Below, one piece after another: positions 36,110-44,796 of a stretch of 64,000 nt of DNA (the stretch's first letter is position 1; the number at the start of each line of letters is the position of its first letter). The position numbers and the translations under genes are program-made. A model generated the notes under the pieces. It worked only from the letters and a program-made list of their open reading frames with translations. It was not told the DNA's origin and did no database searches. The DNA lies in the NCBI RefSeq assembly GCF_036231905.1, contig NZ_JAZARE010000009.1:186001-250000 (forward strand). The letters are read 5' to 3'. Source of the stretch: CAMLIZ01 sp036231905 (GTDB lineage: Bacteria; Pseudomonadota; Gammaproteobacteria; Burkholderiales; Burkholderiaceae_C).

Positions 36110-36598
36110 TCAGCCGGCGGCCGGATCGGGATGGGTCGGGTCCACCCAGGGCACGTTCTCCGGCGGCTCGGCGGGTGTGATGTCGAGGTTCACCGCCACC
36201 GCCTCGCCGTCGCTGCGCACCAGCACGCATTCCAGCGTTTCCGTGGCGCTGGCGTTGATCTCCTGGTGCGGCACGAAGGGCGGCACGTAGATGAAGTCGC
36301 CCGGGCCGGCCTCGGCGGTGAACTCCAGCCGCTCGCCCCAGCGCATGCGGGCGCGTCCGCGCACCACGTAGATCACGCTTTCCAGCGGGCCATGGTGATG
36401 CGCACCGGTCTTGGCATTGGCATGGATGTGCACCGTGCCGGCCCACAGCTTCTGCGCGCCCACGCGGGCGAAGTTGATCGCCGCCTTGCGGTCCATGCCC
36501 GGGGTCTGCGCGGTGTTGGGGTCCAGCCGGTCGCCCGGCACCACGCGCACGCCATCATGTTTCCAGCGTGGGTCATTGGCATGGGGCGCAGTGTCCAT
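36110..36598 (-). CDS. cupin domain protein
   Basis: The protein has 162 residues. The cupin motif 1 region reads HIHANAKTGAHHHGPLESVIYVV with metal-ligand-type His residues, and motif 2 is GPGDFIYVPPFVPHQEIN. It is a small single-domain beta barrel, possibly metal-binding. The product is uncertain: an isomerase, a dioxygenase or a non-catalytic binding protein would all look like this. The ATG at 36598 starts MDTAPHANDP; no strong ribosome site is seen. It is convergent with the AKR gene. Confidence 0.85.
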   Translation of the reverse strand: MDTAPHANDPRWKHDGVRVVPGDRLDPNTAQTPGMDRKAAINFARVGAQKLWAGTVHIHANAKTGAHHHGPLESVIYVVRGRARMRWGERLEFTAEAGPGDFIYVPPFVPHQEINASATETLECVLVRSDGEAVAVNLDITPAEPPENVPWVDPTHPDPAAG

Positions 36599-36702
36599 CG
36601 TGGGCTCCAGCAGGTGAGGCGCTTGATTCTGGCGCCGTGCTGCTGGGGCGTCGAGCCGGAGTTCATCCCTCAGAATGGCCCTTCGCCGTCTGCCTGCACA
36701 CC

Positions 36703-38154
36703 ATGGCCTTGACACCCTCTGCCGACACCGCCCTTCGCAGCGCCCGCTGGACGCTGGCCGACGTGGTGGACTTCGAGCACTGGCTGGCGCAGCCCGACGC
36801 CGTGGCCCAGGCGTGCGCGATGCCCGGCGCAGCGGGCGCGGACCGGCGCGCCGTCTTCCACGCCTGGTTGCGCCAGCAACGCGAAGGTCACTCTGGCGCA
36901 CCCACGCCCGGCGAGCAGTTGCAGCAGGGTGAGCGGCTGCTGTCGGCGCTGGCCTGGGGGGTGGGCCTCGCACTGGGCGCAGGCCTGGCCGGCACCTGGC
37001 TGGCGGGCAGCGGCGCGGAGCCGGTGAACGCGCCGCTGTTCTGGGTCGCCACGGTGGGGCTGCAGCTGGTGCTGCTGGTGGTCGCGCTGCTGGGCTGGTG
37101 GTCGCGCCGCCGCTGGGGCGGTGCCGCGGGTGGGCTGGTCGGGCTGCTGCAGGCAGCGATGACCGGGGCTGCAACGCTGTTGCGGCGGCTGCCCGGTGAG
37201 CGGCGAGACGCCTTGCGCGCGGCGCTGGGCCGGCTGGCGATGCGCCACGATGCGCAGTCGCAACTGCTGGTCGCCCCGGCGGTGGCGCTGGCGCAGCGTT
37301 TTGCCATTGCCTTCAACCTCGGGCTGCTGGCCGCCATGCTGCTGCTGCACCTGCCGCTGGTGGACCTGCGTTTCGGCTGGCAGTCCAGCTACCCCGTGCG
37401 GCCCGATCAGGTCCACCTTGCGGTGCAGGCGCTGGCCACGCCCTGGCGCTGGGCGCTGCCGCAGGCCCAACCCTCGGTGGACGAGGTGGCGGCCACGCGT
37501 TATGTGCGGGGCGATGCCTCGGCGCGCCTGCCGGCGGAGGCGGCGCGTGCGTGGTGGCCGTTCCTGGCGCTGTCCATCGCCTGCTACGGCCTGCTGCTGC
37601 GCGCTGCGCTGCTGTGCGGCGCCCGCTGGCAACAGCGCCGCACGTTGGCGCGCCTGCGCTTCGATCATCCGGCAGCGAATGCCTTGTGGCGCCGCCTGAG
37701 CGGTCCGCTGCTGCGCTCCGATGGCGGTTTGGCCGAGCTGCCGGGCGGCGCATCGGTGGCCCACGCGCAGCCCGTCAGTGCGGGTGACTGCGCGCTGCTG
37801 GTCGCCCAGGAGTTGGCCGCGGAGGCCGATACGCTGGCCGCCACGGTGCGCCAGCGCCTGGGCTCGCGGGTGCTGTCCGTGACGCCGCTGCCGCTGGACG
37901 ACCGCGGTGCCATCGCCCCGCTGGTGGCGCAGCTGCGGTCGAGCGGCCTGCCGGCCACCGTGCTCGTGGCCGCACCCGCCAGCCGCGACCCCATCGTCGC
38001 GATCGCGGCCGGCCTGCGCGCGCTGCTGCAGGCGCTGGCCCCAGGCACCGACGTGCTGCTGCTGCTGGTGCAAGCCGATGACGAGCGGCTGACGATCTGG
38101 CGCCGTTTCGTGCAGATCCAGCATCTGAGGCTGGGCGTGGAGGCCTTGCCATGA
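36703..38154 (+). CDS. DUF2868 membrane protein
   Basis: The protein has 483 residues from the ATG at 36703 (MALTPSAD). Hydrophobic segments occur at about 80-100, 110-130, 200-225 and 285-310, and the C-terminal about 150 residues are soluble. It fits the DUF2868 family, of unknown function. It overlaps the next gene by four bases (ATGA), and the DUF2868/DUF3482 pair is common in beta- and gammaproteobacteria, so the membrane protein and the GTPase probably act together. Confidence 0.8.
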   Translation: MALTPSADTALRSARWTLADVVDFEHWLAQPDAVAQACAMPGAAGADRRAVFHAWLRQQREGHSGAPTPGEQLQQGERLLSALAWGVGLALGAGLAGTWLAGSGAEPVNAPLFWVATVGLQLVLLVVALLGWWSRRRWGGAAGGLVGLLQAAMTGAATLLRRLPGERRDALRAALGRLAMRHDAQSQLLVAPAVALAQRFAIAFNLGLLAAMLLLHLPLVDLRFGWQSSYPVRPDQVHLAVQALATPWRWALPQAQPSVDEVAATRYVRGDASARLPAEAARAWWPFLALSIACYGLLLRAALLCGARWQQRRTLARLRFDHPAANALWRRLSGPLLRSDGGLAELPGGASVAHAQPVSAGDCALLVAQELAAEADTLAATVRQRLGSRVLSVTPLPLDDRGAIAPLVAQLRSSGLPATVLVAAPASRDPIVAIAAGLRALLQALAPGTDVLLLLVQADDERLTIWRRFVQIQHLRLGVEALP

Positions 38155-39593
38155 CGCCCACACCGACCTTCGCCGTCGTGGGCGCGGTGAACCACGGCAA
38201 ATCGTCGGTGGCCGCCACCCTGGCGGAAAACGACCAGGTGCGCATCTCGCGCATGCCGGGCGAGACGGTGGAGTGCCAGCGTTTTGCGCTCGGCGAGCTG
38301 TTCGTCTTCTTCGACACGCCGGGTTTCCAGAACGCGCGCGAGGCGCTGGCCGAGCTGCGGCCGGCGGCCGAGGCGGCGGACCCGCTGGCGGTGTTCGCGG
38401 CCTTCATCGCGCGCCATCGCCATGAGCCTGAGTTCGACGCCGAGTGCCGCCTGTTCGAGCCGGTGGTGCAGGGCGCCGGACTGATCTACGTCGTGGACGG
38501 TTCGCGCCCGGTGCTGGACATCCACCTGGCCGAGATGGAGCTGATGCGCCTGAGCGGCGCGCCGCGGCTGGCCATCATCAACCCCACCGGCGCCGAGGAC
38601 CACGTGGCCGATTGGCGCCGGCGCCTGGGCCAGCATTTCAACGCGGTGCGGGAGTTCAACGCGATGCAGGCCGGCTTTGCCGAACGCATCGAGCTGCTGG
38701 AGACGCTGGCCGGCATCGAGCAGGCATGGAAGCCGCGTCTGATGCAGGCGGTGCAGTTGCTGCGCGAAGAGCGCAGCAGCCGGCTCGACGACGCGGCCGA
38801 GCTGATGGTGGCGCTGCTGGCCGAGTTGCTGCAGCACCGCGAGACTGCCGATGCGCCGGCCGATGCGGGCCAGGCCGCCGCGGCGGCCGAGGCGCTGAAG
38901 GAGCGGTTCCGCGCGGCCGTGCGCGAGCGCGAGGCGCGCACCCACGCGGCGCTGATCGCGCTGTTCGGCCACAGCCGGGTGACCTCCGGCGCCTTGCCGG
39001 CGCAGGCCCTGGTCGACGATCTGTTCAGCGAGGCCACCTGGTCGCTGCTGGGCTTGAGCAGCCGGCAGTTGCTGGCCGCGGGCGCGATGGCGGGCGCCGT
39101 GGTGGGCGCGGGCGCCGACGTGCTGACCGCCGGCCACACCTTGCTGGCCGGCAGCGCGCTGGGCGCGGCCGTCGGTGCGGCGGGTGCCTTGGCACTGGGC
39201 AAGCGGCGGCCCGACATCGCGGTGGGCCTGCCGCGGGCGCCCGTGCCCGAGGCCCTGCAAGCCTGGCTGCCGCGGCGCATGGCGCTGGGGCGCTCGCAGC
39301 TGACCGTCGGGCCCTACGCCGCGCTCAACTTCCCCTGGATCGTGCTGGACCGCGCGATCGGCACCCTGGCCTACGTGATGACACGCGCCCATGCGCGGCG
39401 CGACACGGTCACCTTGCAGGCGGACCAGCTGCAGGAGTTGCTCAGCCGCCTCGGGCTGGCGAGCACCGGCTGGAGCGATGCGGATCGGCGGGTGTGCGAG
39501 CGCGCCTTCGCCCAGCTGCGCAAAGGGCGGCTGGACGCCGCGAGCCGCGCAGCAATGGTCGACGTGGTCCGGCGCCGCATCGCGCTGGTGTGA
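38151..39593 (+). CDS. DUF3482 GTPase
   Basis: The protein has 480 residues. The N-terminal GTPase domain has G1 GAVNHGKSSV (residues 11-20), a G3-like FFDTPGFQN and a possible G4 near IINPTG. The middle has long helices (RLDDAAELMVALLAELLQHRE) and then hydrophobic glycine-rich segments (LLAAGAMAGAVVGAGADVL) that could insert in or peel along a membrane. Its start overlaps the DUF2868 stop. It may be a dynamin- or Era-like membrane GTPase; its cellular role is unknown. Confidence 0.83.
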   Translation: MTPTPTFAVVGAVNHGKSSVAATLAENDQVRISRMPGETVECQRFALGELFVFFDTPGFQNAREALAELRPAAEAADPLAVFAAFIARHRHEPEFDAECRLFEPVVQGAGLIYVVDGSRPVLDIHLAEMELMRLSGAPRLAIINPTGAEDHVADWRRRLGQHFNAVREFNAMQAGFAERIELLETLAGIEQAWKPRLMQAVQLLREERSSRLDDAAELMVALLAELLQHRETADAPADAGQAAAAAEALKERFRAAVREREARTHAALIALFGHSRVTSGALPAQALVDDLFSEATWSLLGLSSRQLLAAGAMAGAVVGAGADVLTAGHTLLAGSALGAAVGAAGALALGKRRPDIAVGLPRAPVPEALQAWLPRRMALGRSQLTVGPYAALNFPWIVLDRAIGTLAYVMTRAHARRDTVTLQADQLQELLSRLGLASTGWSDADRRVCERAFAQLRKGRLDAASRAAMVDVVRRRIALV

Positions 39594-39606
39594 GACGGCG
39601 GCGCCG

Positions 39607-40314
39607 CTATCGGTAGGTGACCAGCGCGGGGTCGGCCACCACATCGAGGTGGGCGATGTTGTTCAGCTGCGCCAGGCTCAGGCGCTCGCCGCTGTAGAAC
39701 AGGCTGGTCACGCCGCTGTTGGCGAGCCCGTAGCAGACCTCGCAGGCGCTGTCGTCGGGCAGGCGCAGCAACTGCTGGCAGATCGCGCTGATCGGCCCGC
39801 CGGAGGTGACGATCACCAGCGTCCTGGAGCCACCGGCCCGCTGCACCGCCTGCTGCAGCGCGGCCAGGGTGCGGGCGCGAAAGGCGGCCCAGCTTTCCGG
39901 ATAGTCGCTGTCATGCGCACCACTCACCCAGCGCGCCATCGCCTGCGCGAAGAGGTGCTGGAAGGCGCGCCGCGGATGCGGCTGTGCGGCCAGCCAGGCG
40001 CGCATCGCGGCCGGGTCGGCGAGGTCGGGCCGCTGCGCCAGCAGGATGGCGTCGTGGTCGTATTCGTCGAAGCCGGCGTCGATCTGCACGTCGGCCGCCG
40101 GCCTCAGCGCTGACGGCAGCGCCTCCATCAGGCCGTCGGCCGTCTGTCGGTGGCGTTGCAGCGAGCCGCGGTGCAGCATGTCCACCCGCCGCCCGCAGCG
40201 AGCAAACCAGTCGCCCAGCAGCCGCGCCTGGCGTTCACCCAATGCCGACAGGCAGTCGTAGTGGTCGGAGTCGAACGACGCCTGGCCGTGGCGCACGAGG
40301 TGGATCTGTCCCAT
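39607..40314 (-). CDS. histidine phosphatase family protein
   Basis: The protein has 235 residues from the ATG at 40314 (MGQIHLVRHGQAS). The phosphohistidine motif LVRHGQ is at residues 6-11. The second catalytic His is in VIVTSGGPI rather than the usual GH, where family members often have SHG; the substitution to SGG may weaken phosphatase activity, which is unusual. A QASFDSDHYDCLS segment matches the SixA/PhoE-type branch. In-frame starts at 40326 and 40350 are possible. It is convergent with the DUF3482 gene. Confidence 0.85.
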   Translation of the reverse strand: MGQIHLVRHGQASFDSDHYDCLSALGERQARLLGDWFARCGRRVDMLHRGSLQRHRQTADGLMEALPSALRPAADVQIDAGFDEYDHDAILLAQRPDLADPAAMRAWLAAQPHPRRAFQHLFAQAMARWVSGAHDSDYPESWAAFRARTLAALQQAVQRAGGSRTLVIVTSGGPISAICQQLLRLPDDSACEVCYGLANSGVTSLFYSGERLSLAQLNNIAHLDVVADPALVTYR

Positions 40315-40436
40315 GCGGCGCAGCATCGCCGCCACGCCGGGGAGCGGCAATCACCCAGGCGACACCCCAGGTGTCGGCCGGTGATGCCGCTGCAGTCACT
40401 GTGGTTCAGAGGCTCTGTGCAGGCGGTAAGCTCACC

Positions 40437-40468
40437 AAAAAAAGCGCGACCACTGGTGGTCGCGCTTA
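40437..40468 (-). terminator. intrinsic terminator of the TonB-receptor gene
   Basis: On the minus strand a perfect 12-bp stem, AAGCGCGACCAC with GTGGTCGCGCTT around a 2-base centre, is followed by a run of T (40442-40437). It lies about 54 bases after the receptor stop codon. Confidence 0.9.
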
Positions 40469-40522
40469 TCTCGTTGTCAACTGACGATGGTCCGGAGGTC
40501 TCCCTCGGTTCGAATCAGACGA

Positions 40523-43441
40523 TCACAAGCTGTAGCGTACGCCAACATAGTAGCGGCGCCCAATGGGGTCGTAGGTGCCCGCCATCGTTTCCACGCCGGT
40601 GCTGTTGCCAGGAACGCCCGAGGGAATGAGCGGCGGCTTGGTGTTGAGCAGGTTGTTGATACCGAAGTACGCCTCTGCCTTGCCAAACTTGTACGTCAGC
40701 TGAGCATCGGTATAGGTTTTCGCACCGACCTTGCCAAACTCCTTCGGAATCTCGTTGGGGATCATGAACTGGTCATCCACATAGGACTGACCAATGTAGG
40801 TCACCGAGCTCTTGAGGCCGAAGTTGCCAATGTCGTAGCCGAGGTTGAGCACCCACCGGTTGCGCGCGGCTCCCAGTTCTCCGGTGGAGTAGTCACGCTC
40901 CGCGTCCGGTGTCGTCTTGACCCAGGCCTTCAACAGGTGGGTATAGGACAAGCGGCTGAAGAAGCTGCCACCTGCGATCTTGCCCGCGTAGTTTGCAGTC
41001 AGGTCAACGCCCTCATCGAACTGGCCCCCCGTGTTCTCCGAGCTGGAATTGATGGTTTGCAGCGCACCTGCACTGTTCGCACCCACGGCCACTTGGCGAC
41101 GCGTGATGTCCTTGCAGAACTTTGGATCGCCGCCGTAGCACTGGGTCAGCTGGAACTGTCGGCCGGGCGAGTTGATCGCTTTGTCGATCTGGATCCGGTA
41201 GTAGTCCACCGTAAAGTTCATGTTGCCCAGGTCAGCGGGCAGCGGGCTCGTGATCACCATGCCGAGCGTGACGGACTTGCCCTTTTCCGGCTGTAGGTTC
41301 GGATTGCCAAGGTTGTAGCCGCTGATGCCTTGCAGGTCCGCTTGAGTCAAGGTGAACGCGCCGTTTTGAGCGATGTTCGCCAGGACGCCGGCGTCTTGGC
41401 GGCATGCTTCGGACACTGCACCCGTGGAGGTAGCGGTTACACCCACGCAAGGGTCGACCAGCCCGGTCGGGAAGGTCTGGTTCGGCCCTTGGAACAGCTC
41501 GCCGATGTTAGGCGCGCGCGTCGAGACAGCGCTGGTCGCGCGGAAGCGGAACGTCGAGTTGACGGCCCAGTCGAGCCCTGTATTCCAGCTCGTTGTGTTG
41601 CTGCCGGTTGAATATTTCGCCGAGCGCACCGCGACCGTGCCGTCAAGGGACTTCACCGCGGGAAGCCCTTTCAGCAGCGGAACGCGGAATTCGGCAAAAG
41701 CTTCCTTGACGTTGAAGCTGCCTTCCGTGATGGGCCGTGCGTTGCCAAGATTCAGCCCGAGCTGAGTCAACGCATCGGCAACGTCGCTGGAGGCTTCCTT
41801 GCGGTACTCCACACCGAAAGCCATGCCCAGCGGGCCAGCAGGCAGTTCGACCGGTTCGCCGGACAGCGTGGCGCCAGTGAACGACTGCGTGATCTTGGTG
41901 TTGAGCGTGCTGGGCGCGTGGATATAGCGTGCGGCTTCCGGGCTGATCGTATTCGCACCGAACACATTCACCGGAACGCAGCCGGAGGCGCGGGCCACCG
42001 GGTCACGGCAGACGGGGTTCCCGTTGGCGTCGGGAATGGCCTCCAGCGCGTACCGGAAGTTCGCCGCATTGACCTGGCCTGTGCCGTACTGCGCTTCCTT
42101 CGTGTAGCCGTAGGCGGTGTAGACGTCGTAATTCCAAGTCTTCGTCAACTCGCCCTTGAGGCCGGTCAAGAAGCGGAAGGTGTCCCGGTTCGCGGTGTTT
42201 CCCCGATTGGCGATATCGGTCAGCCGGCGGGTGAAGTTGTAGTCCCGCGCGCCATCACTATCGCGATCGGTCAGCTGATCAAACAGAGCCTGCGGGATCA
42301 GCGGGTTCTTCACCAGGACGCCGTTGACCAGGAACTCGGCGGGAACGAAGCCGCCACCTGCATAGATCGGGTTGGTGCCGCCGGTGGAGTCGACTGCGAA
42401 CGGCTCGAGCCGTGACGTCGTCTTGGTGGCGGCGTACGTGCCTTCGAAGAAGACGGTCGCCTTTTCGCTGAACTCATGCTCGCCGTTGGCAGCAAACAGC
42501 AGCCGGTTTGTCGGCACGGCGATGGTGCGAACTTCGTTGCGGTTGTAGCCCGTGGCGCCGACGCCATCGCCGTTCGGGCCATTGGTGCTGAAGGGGATGA
42601 GGTTGCCGTCCGCATCGAACGTGCGGCTGGTGTTCGAGCCGCCCGCCGTGCGGAAGAAGAAGCGGCCCTGCGGCGCAAAGCTCGAGTAAAACGGCGTGTG
42701 ATTCGTGAACAGGTCGGCAGGGTCATCGCTGAAGCCACCGACGTACGCGGAGAAGCCGTCCACCGCCGAGATGTCACGGTCCTTCGAATACACCGCGCCT
42801 TGTTGTGTGACGGAGAAGTGTCCCATCATGCGGGTTTTGCCGTCACCGCTGTTTGACCCGAAGCTGGCGCTGAACTTTTTCAGCGTGTCGTCGTGTTTCT
42901 GGCTCTCGCCGTAGGAGGCGTCGAGCTTGATGCCGTCAATGCTCTTCTTCAGGATGATGTTCACCACGCCGCCCACGGCATCCGACCCATACGCGGACGA
43001 AGCGCCGCCGGTCAGCACTTCCACCCGTTCGATGAAATCGGTGGGGATGGTGTTCAGGTCGACAGTCGCGCTGCCGGACTGGCCCGCCACATAGCGGCGG
43101 CCATTGACGAGCACGAGCGTGCGATCGGCGCCAAGGTTTCGCAGGTCGACCGTGGCAATGCCGACGCTGGAGGTGATGAAGTTAGAGTTCGTACGGCTGA
43201 TGCCTGGCGTGCCGAACACCGGGCTCTTCAGGATGAGTTCCTGCAGGTTGACGGCACCCGACGCGGCGATGTCGGCGGACGTGAGCACCTGCACGGGCGC
43301 CGGCGATACGGCATTGGTCGACAAGATCCGACTGCCGGTGATCTCGACGCGTTGTGCAGCGTCCTGCGCATGCGCGGACGCGCCGAGACTGGTAATCACG
43401 GCAACGGCAGTCGCGACCGCGCTCAACTTCGGTTTGAACAA
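40523..43441 (-). CDS. TonB-dependent outer-membrane receptor
   Basis: The protein has 972 residues. A signal peptide of about 25 residues ends ASAHAQ. The plug domain (about 35-165) contains VEITGSRI, VDLRNLGADRTLVLVNGRR and SSAYGSDAVGGVVNIILKK, followed by a beta-barrel to the terminal VGVRYSL. The last residue is Leu rather than the usual aromatic. The ligand is unknown; plugs of this type occur in receptors for peptides, plant polymers and similar compounds. The start is TTG with GGAGGAA six bases upstream. Base composition is visibly lower in GC than the neighbours and the gene has its own terminator, so it may be a later acquisition. Confidence 0.93.
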   Translation of the reverse strand: MFKPKLSAVATAVAVITSLGASAHAQDAAQRVEITGSRILSTNAVSPAPVQVLTSADIAASGAVNLQELILKSPVFGTPGISRTNSNFITSSVGIATVDLRNLGADRTLVLVNGRRYVAGQSGSATVDLNTIPTDFIERVEVLTGGASSAYGSDAVGGVVNIILKKSIDGIKLDASYGESQKHDDTLKKFSASFGSNSGDGKTRMMGHFSVTQQGAVYSKDRDISAVDGFSAYVGGFSDDPADLFTNHTPFYSSFAPQGRFFFRTAGGSNTSRTFDADGNLIPFSTNGPNGDGVGATGYNRNEVRTIAVPTNRLLFAANGEHEFSEKATVFFEGTYAATKTTSRLEPFAVDSTGGTNPIYAGGGFVPAEFLVNGVLVKNPLIPQALFDQLTDRDSDGARDYNFTRRLTDIANRGNTANRDTFRFLTGLKGELTKTWNYDVYTAYGYTKEAQYGTGQVNAANFRYALEAIPDANGNPVCRDPVARASGCVPVNVFGANTISPEAARYIHAPSTLNTKITQSFTGATLSGEPVELPAGPLGMAFGVEYRKEASSDVADALTQLGLNLGNARPITEGSFNVKEAFAEFRVPLLKGLPAVKSLDGTVAVRSAKYSTGSNTTSWNTGLDWAVNSTFRFRATSAVSTRAPNIGELFQGPNQTFPTGLVDPCVGVTATSTGAVSEACRQDAGVLANIAQNGAFTLTQADLQGISGYNLGNPNLQPEKGKSVTLGMVITSPLPADLGNMNFTVDYYRIQIDKAINSPGRQFQLTQCYGGDPKFCKDITRRQVAVGANSAGALQTINSSSENTGGQFDEGVDLTANYAGKIAGGSFFSRLSYTHLLKAWVKTTPDAERDYSTGELGAARNRWVLNLGYDIGNFGLKSSVTYIGQSYVDDQFMIPNEIPKEFGKVGAKTYTDAQLTYKFGKAEAYFGINNLLNTKPPLIPSGVPGNSTGVETMAGTYDPIGRRYYVGVRYSL

Positions 43442-43630
43442 GATGGATTCCTCCGGGAATTGACGATAAGCGCCGGCGCGGCCGTCATGCGAGCAGCCGT
43501 CTTGCCAGGCGAATGAGTGGTACTGAATGTATCCAGGTGATGAAGCAAGGCCAGCCGCACAAATACGGTGTGGCGGGCTTGCGACAAAACGGGCGAGCCG
43601 AGGGCCCCTTCGGATTGACGAGCGCGGGAC

Positions 43631-44314
43631 TCAAGGGTCCGTCGATAGCGCAGCCAATTGCTCCGGCGTCCCCACGTTGTCCCAGCGCCCGAGGTAGCGC
43701 GCGGCAGACACCTTGCCTTGCGCGATGCCCTTGAGCAGCTGCGGCAGCAGCGGCGCCGCCGTGCCGGCGGCGATGCCGTCGAACAGCTCGGCCCGGTAGA
43801 GGCCGAAGCTGGCCCAGGTGAGGCGCTGGTCGGTGTCCCGCACCGCCAGGCCGTTGGCGTCGATGCCGAAGTCGCCCTGCGGGTGATAGGGTGGGTTGGG
43901 CACCAGCCACAGGTGGGCCAGGCGGTCACTGCGCTCGAAGCCGGCGGCCACGGCGGGATCGAACATGAAGTCGGGTGCATGGATGTCGCCGGAGACGACC
44001 CAGAAGGCATCACCCAGCAGCGGCCGCGCCTTGGCGACGCCGCCGCCGATGTCCAGCGCGCCGCCGTGGTCGCGGCCTTCCATCGAGTAGTGGATCTTCA
44101 GGCCCCAGCGCGCGCCATCACCCAGCGCCGCGGGGAAACGCTCTTCCAGCCAGGCGGTGTTGATCACCACCTCGCGCACACCGCCGCGCGCCAGCGCCTC
44201 GAGGTGCCATTCGATCATCGGCTTGCCGCGCACCAGCAGCAGCGGCTTGGGCGTGTGGTCGGTCAGCGGGCGCATGCGCTCGCCGCGGCCGGCGGCCAGG
44301 ATCAGGGCCTTCAT
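43631..44314 (-). CDS. murU: MurNAc-1-phosphate uridylyltransferase-like nucleotidyltransferase
   Basis: The protein has 227 residues. The nucleotidyltransferase signature MKALILAAGRGERMRPLTDHTPKPLL and the metal site VSGDIHAP fit MurU, which makes UDP-MurNAc in the peptidoglycan recycling path of pseudomonads and betaproteobacteria. The usual partner kinase amgK is not adjacent; speD is instead. The start overlaps the speD stop (ATGA). A different sugar-nucleotide product remains possible. Confidence 0.8.
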   Translation of the reverse strand: MKALILAAGRGERMRPLTDHTPKPLLLVRGKPMIEWHLEALARGGVREVVINTAWLEERFPAALGDGARWGLKIHYSMEGRDHGGALDIGGGVAKARPLLGDAFWVVSGDIHAPDFMFDPAVAAGFERSDRLAHLWLVPNPPYHPQGDFGIDANGLAVRDTDQRLTWASFGLYRAELFDGIAAGTAAPLLPQLLKGIAQGKVSAARYLGRWDNVGTPEQLAALSTDP

Positions 44315-44715
44315 GCGGCAGACATCGGTTGGGGGGCCAGCGCACCACGCTGCAGGCGATGGCGCTCAACGTTACGGGGCTGGAAGTGCGCGATCAGCGT
44401 GTCCATCAGGGCCTGGGCAGCGTCGGCGTGGTCGGCGCTGAAGTTGCACACGTACACGTCCAGCGTCACCGCCTGCAGCTCAGGCCAGGTGTGCACGGCC
44501 AGGTGCGATTCGGCGAGCAGCACCACGCCAGTGATGCCGGTGGGCTGCTCCGTGTTGCCGGCCGGCGCAAAACGGTGGAACAGCGTGTTCACCGCCTGCA
44601 AACCGGCGCAAGCCACCGCCTGCAGGCACAGCGCCCGCAAGGTGTCCACATCGGTCATCGCCGGCAGCGCGCCGGTGCAGCCATGGAGGTCGGCGGTGAG
44701 GTGCAGTCCCTGCAT
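44311..44715 (-). CDS. speD: S-adenosylmethionine decarboxylase proenzyme (bacterial SpeD)
   Basis: The protein has 134 residues. It self-cleaves to form a pyruvoyl group and decarboxylates AdoMet to the aminopropyl donor for spermidine synthesis. The cleavage serine is S70 in VVLLAESHLAVHTWPE, with the processing histidine H75 and the cysteine C90 in LDVYVCNFS. The spacing of the three matches small bacterial SpeD enzymes. The likely consumer is the aminopropyltransferase-like protein at 30414-31985. It is coupled to murU by a 4-base overlap. Confidence 0.93.
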   Translation of the reverse strand: MQGLHLTADLHGCTGALPAMTDVDTLRALCLQAVACAGLQAVNTLFHRFAPAGNTEQPTGITGVVLLAESHLAVHTWPELQAVTLDVYVCNFSADHADAAQALMDTLIAHFQPRNVERHRLQRGALAPQPMSAA

Positions 44716-44796
44716 GGCGGCCGAGTGTAGGCCCGGCGCCGGGCGTCGGCCGGGCTGCCCCTTAAAATCGGTGGTTTCCCTCAGCGCGCCCGCCTC

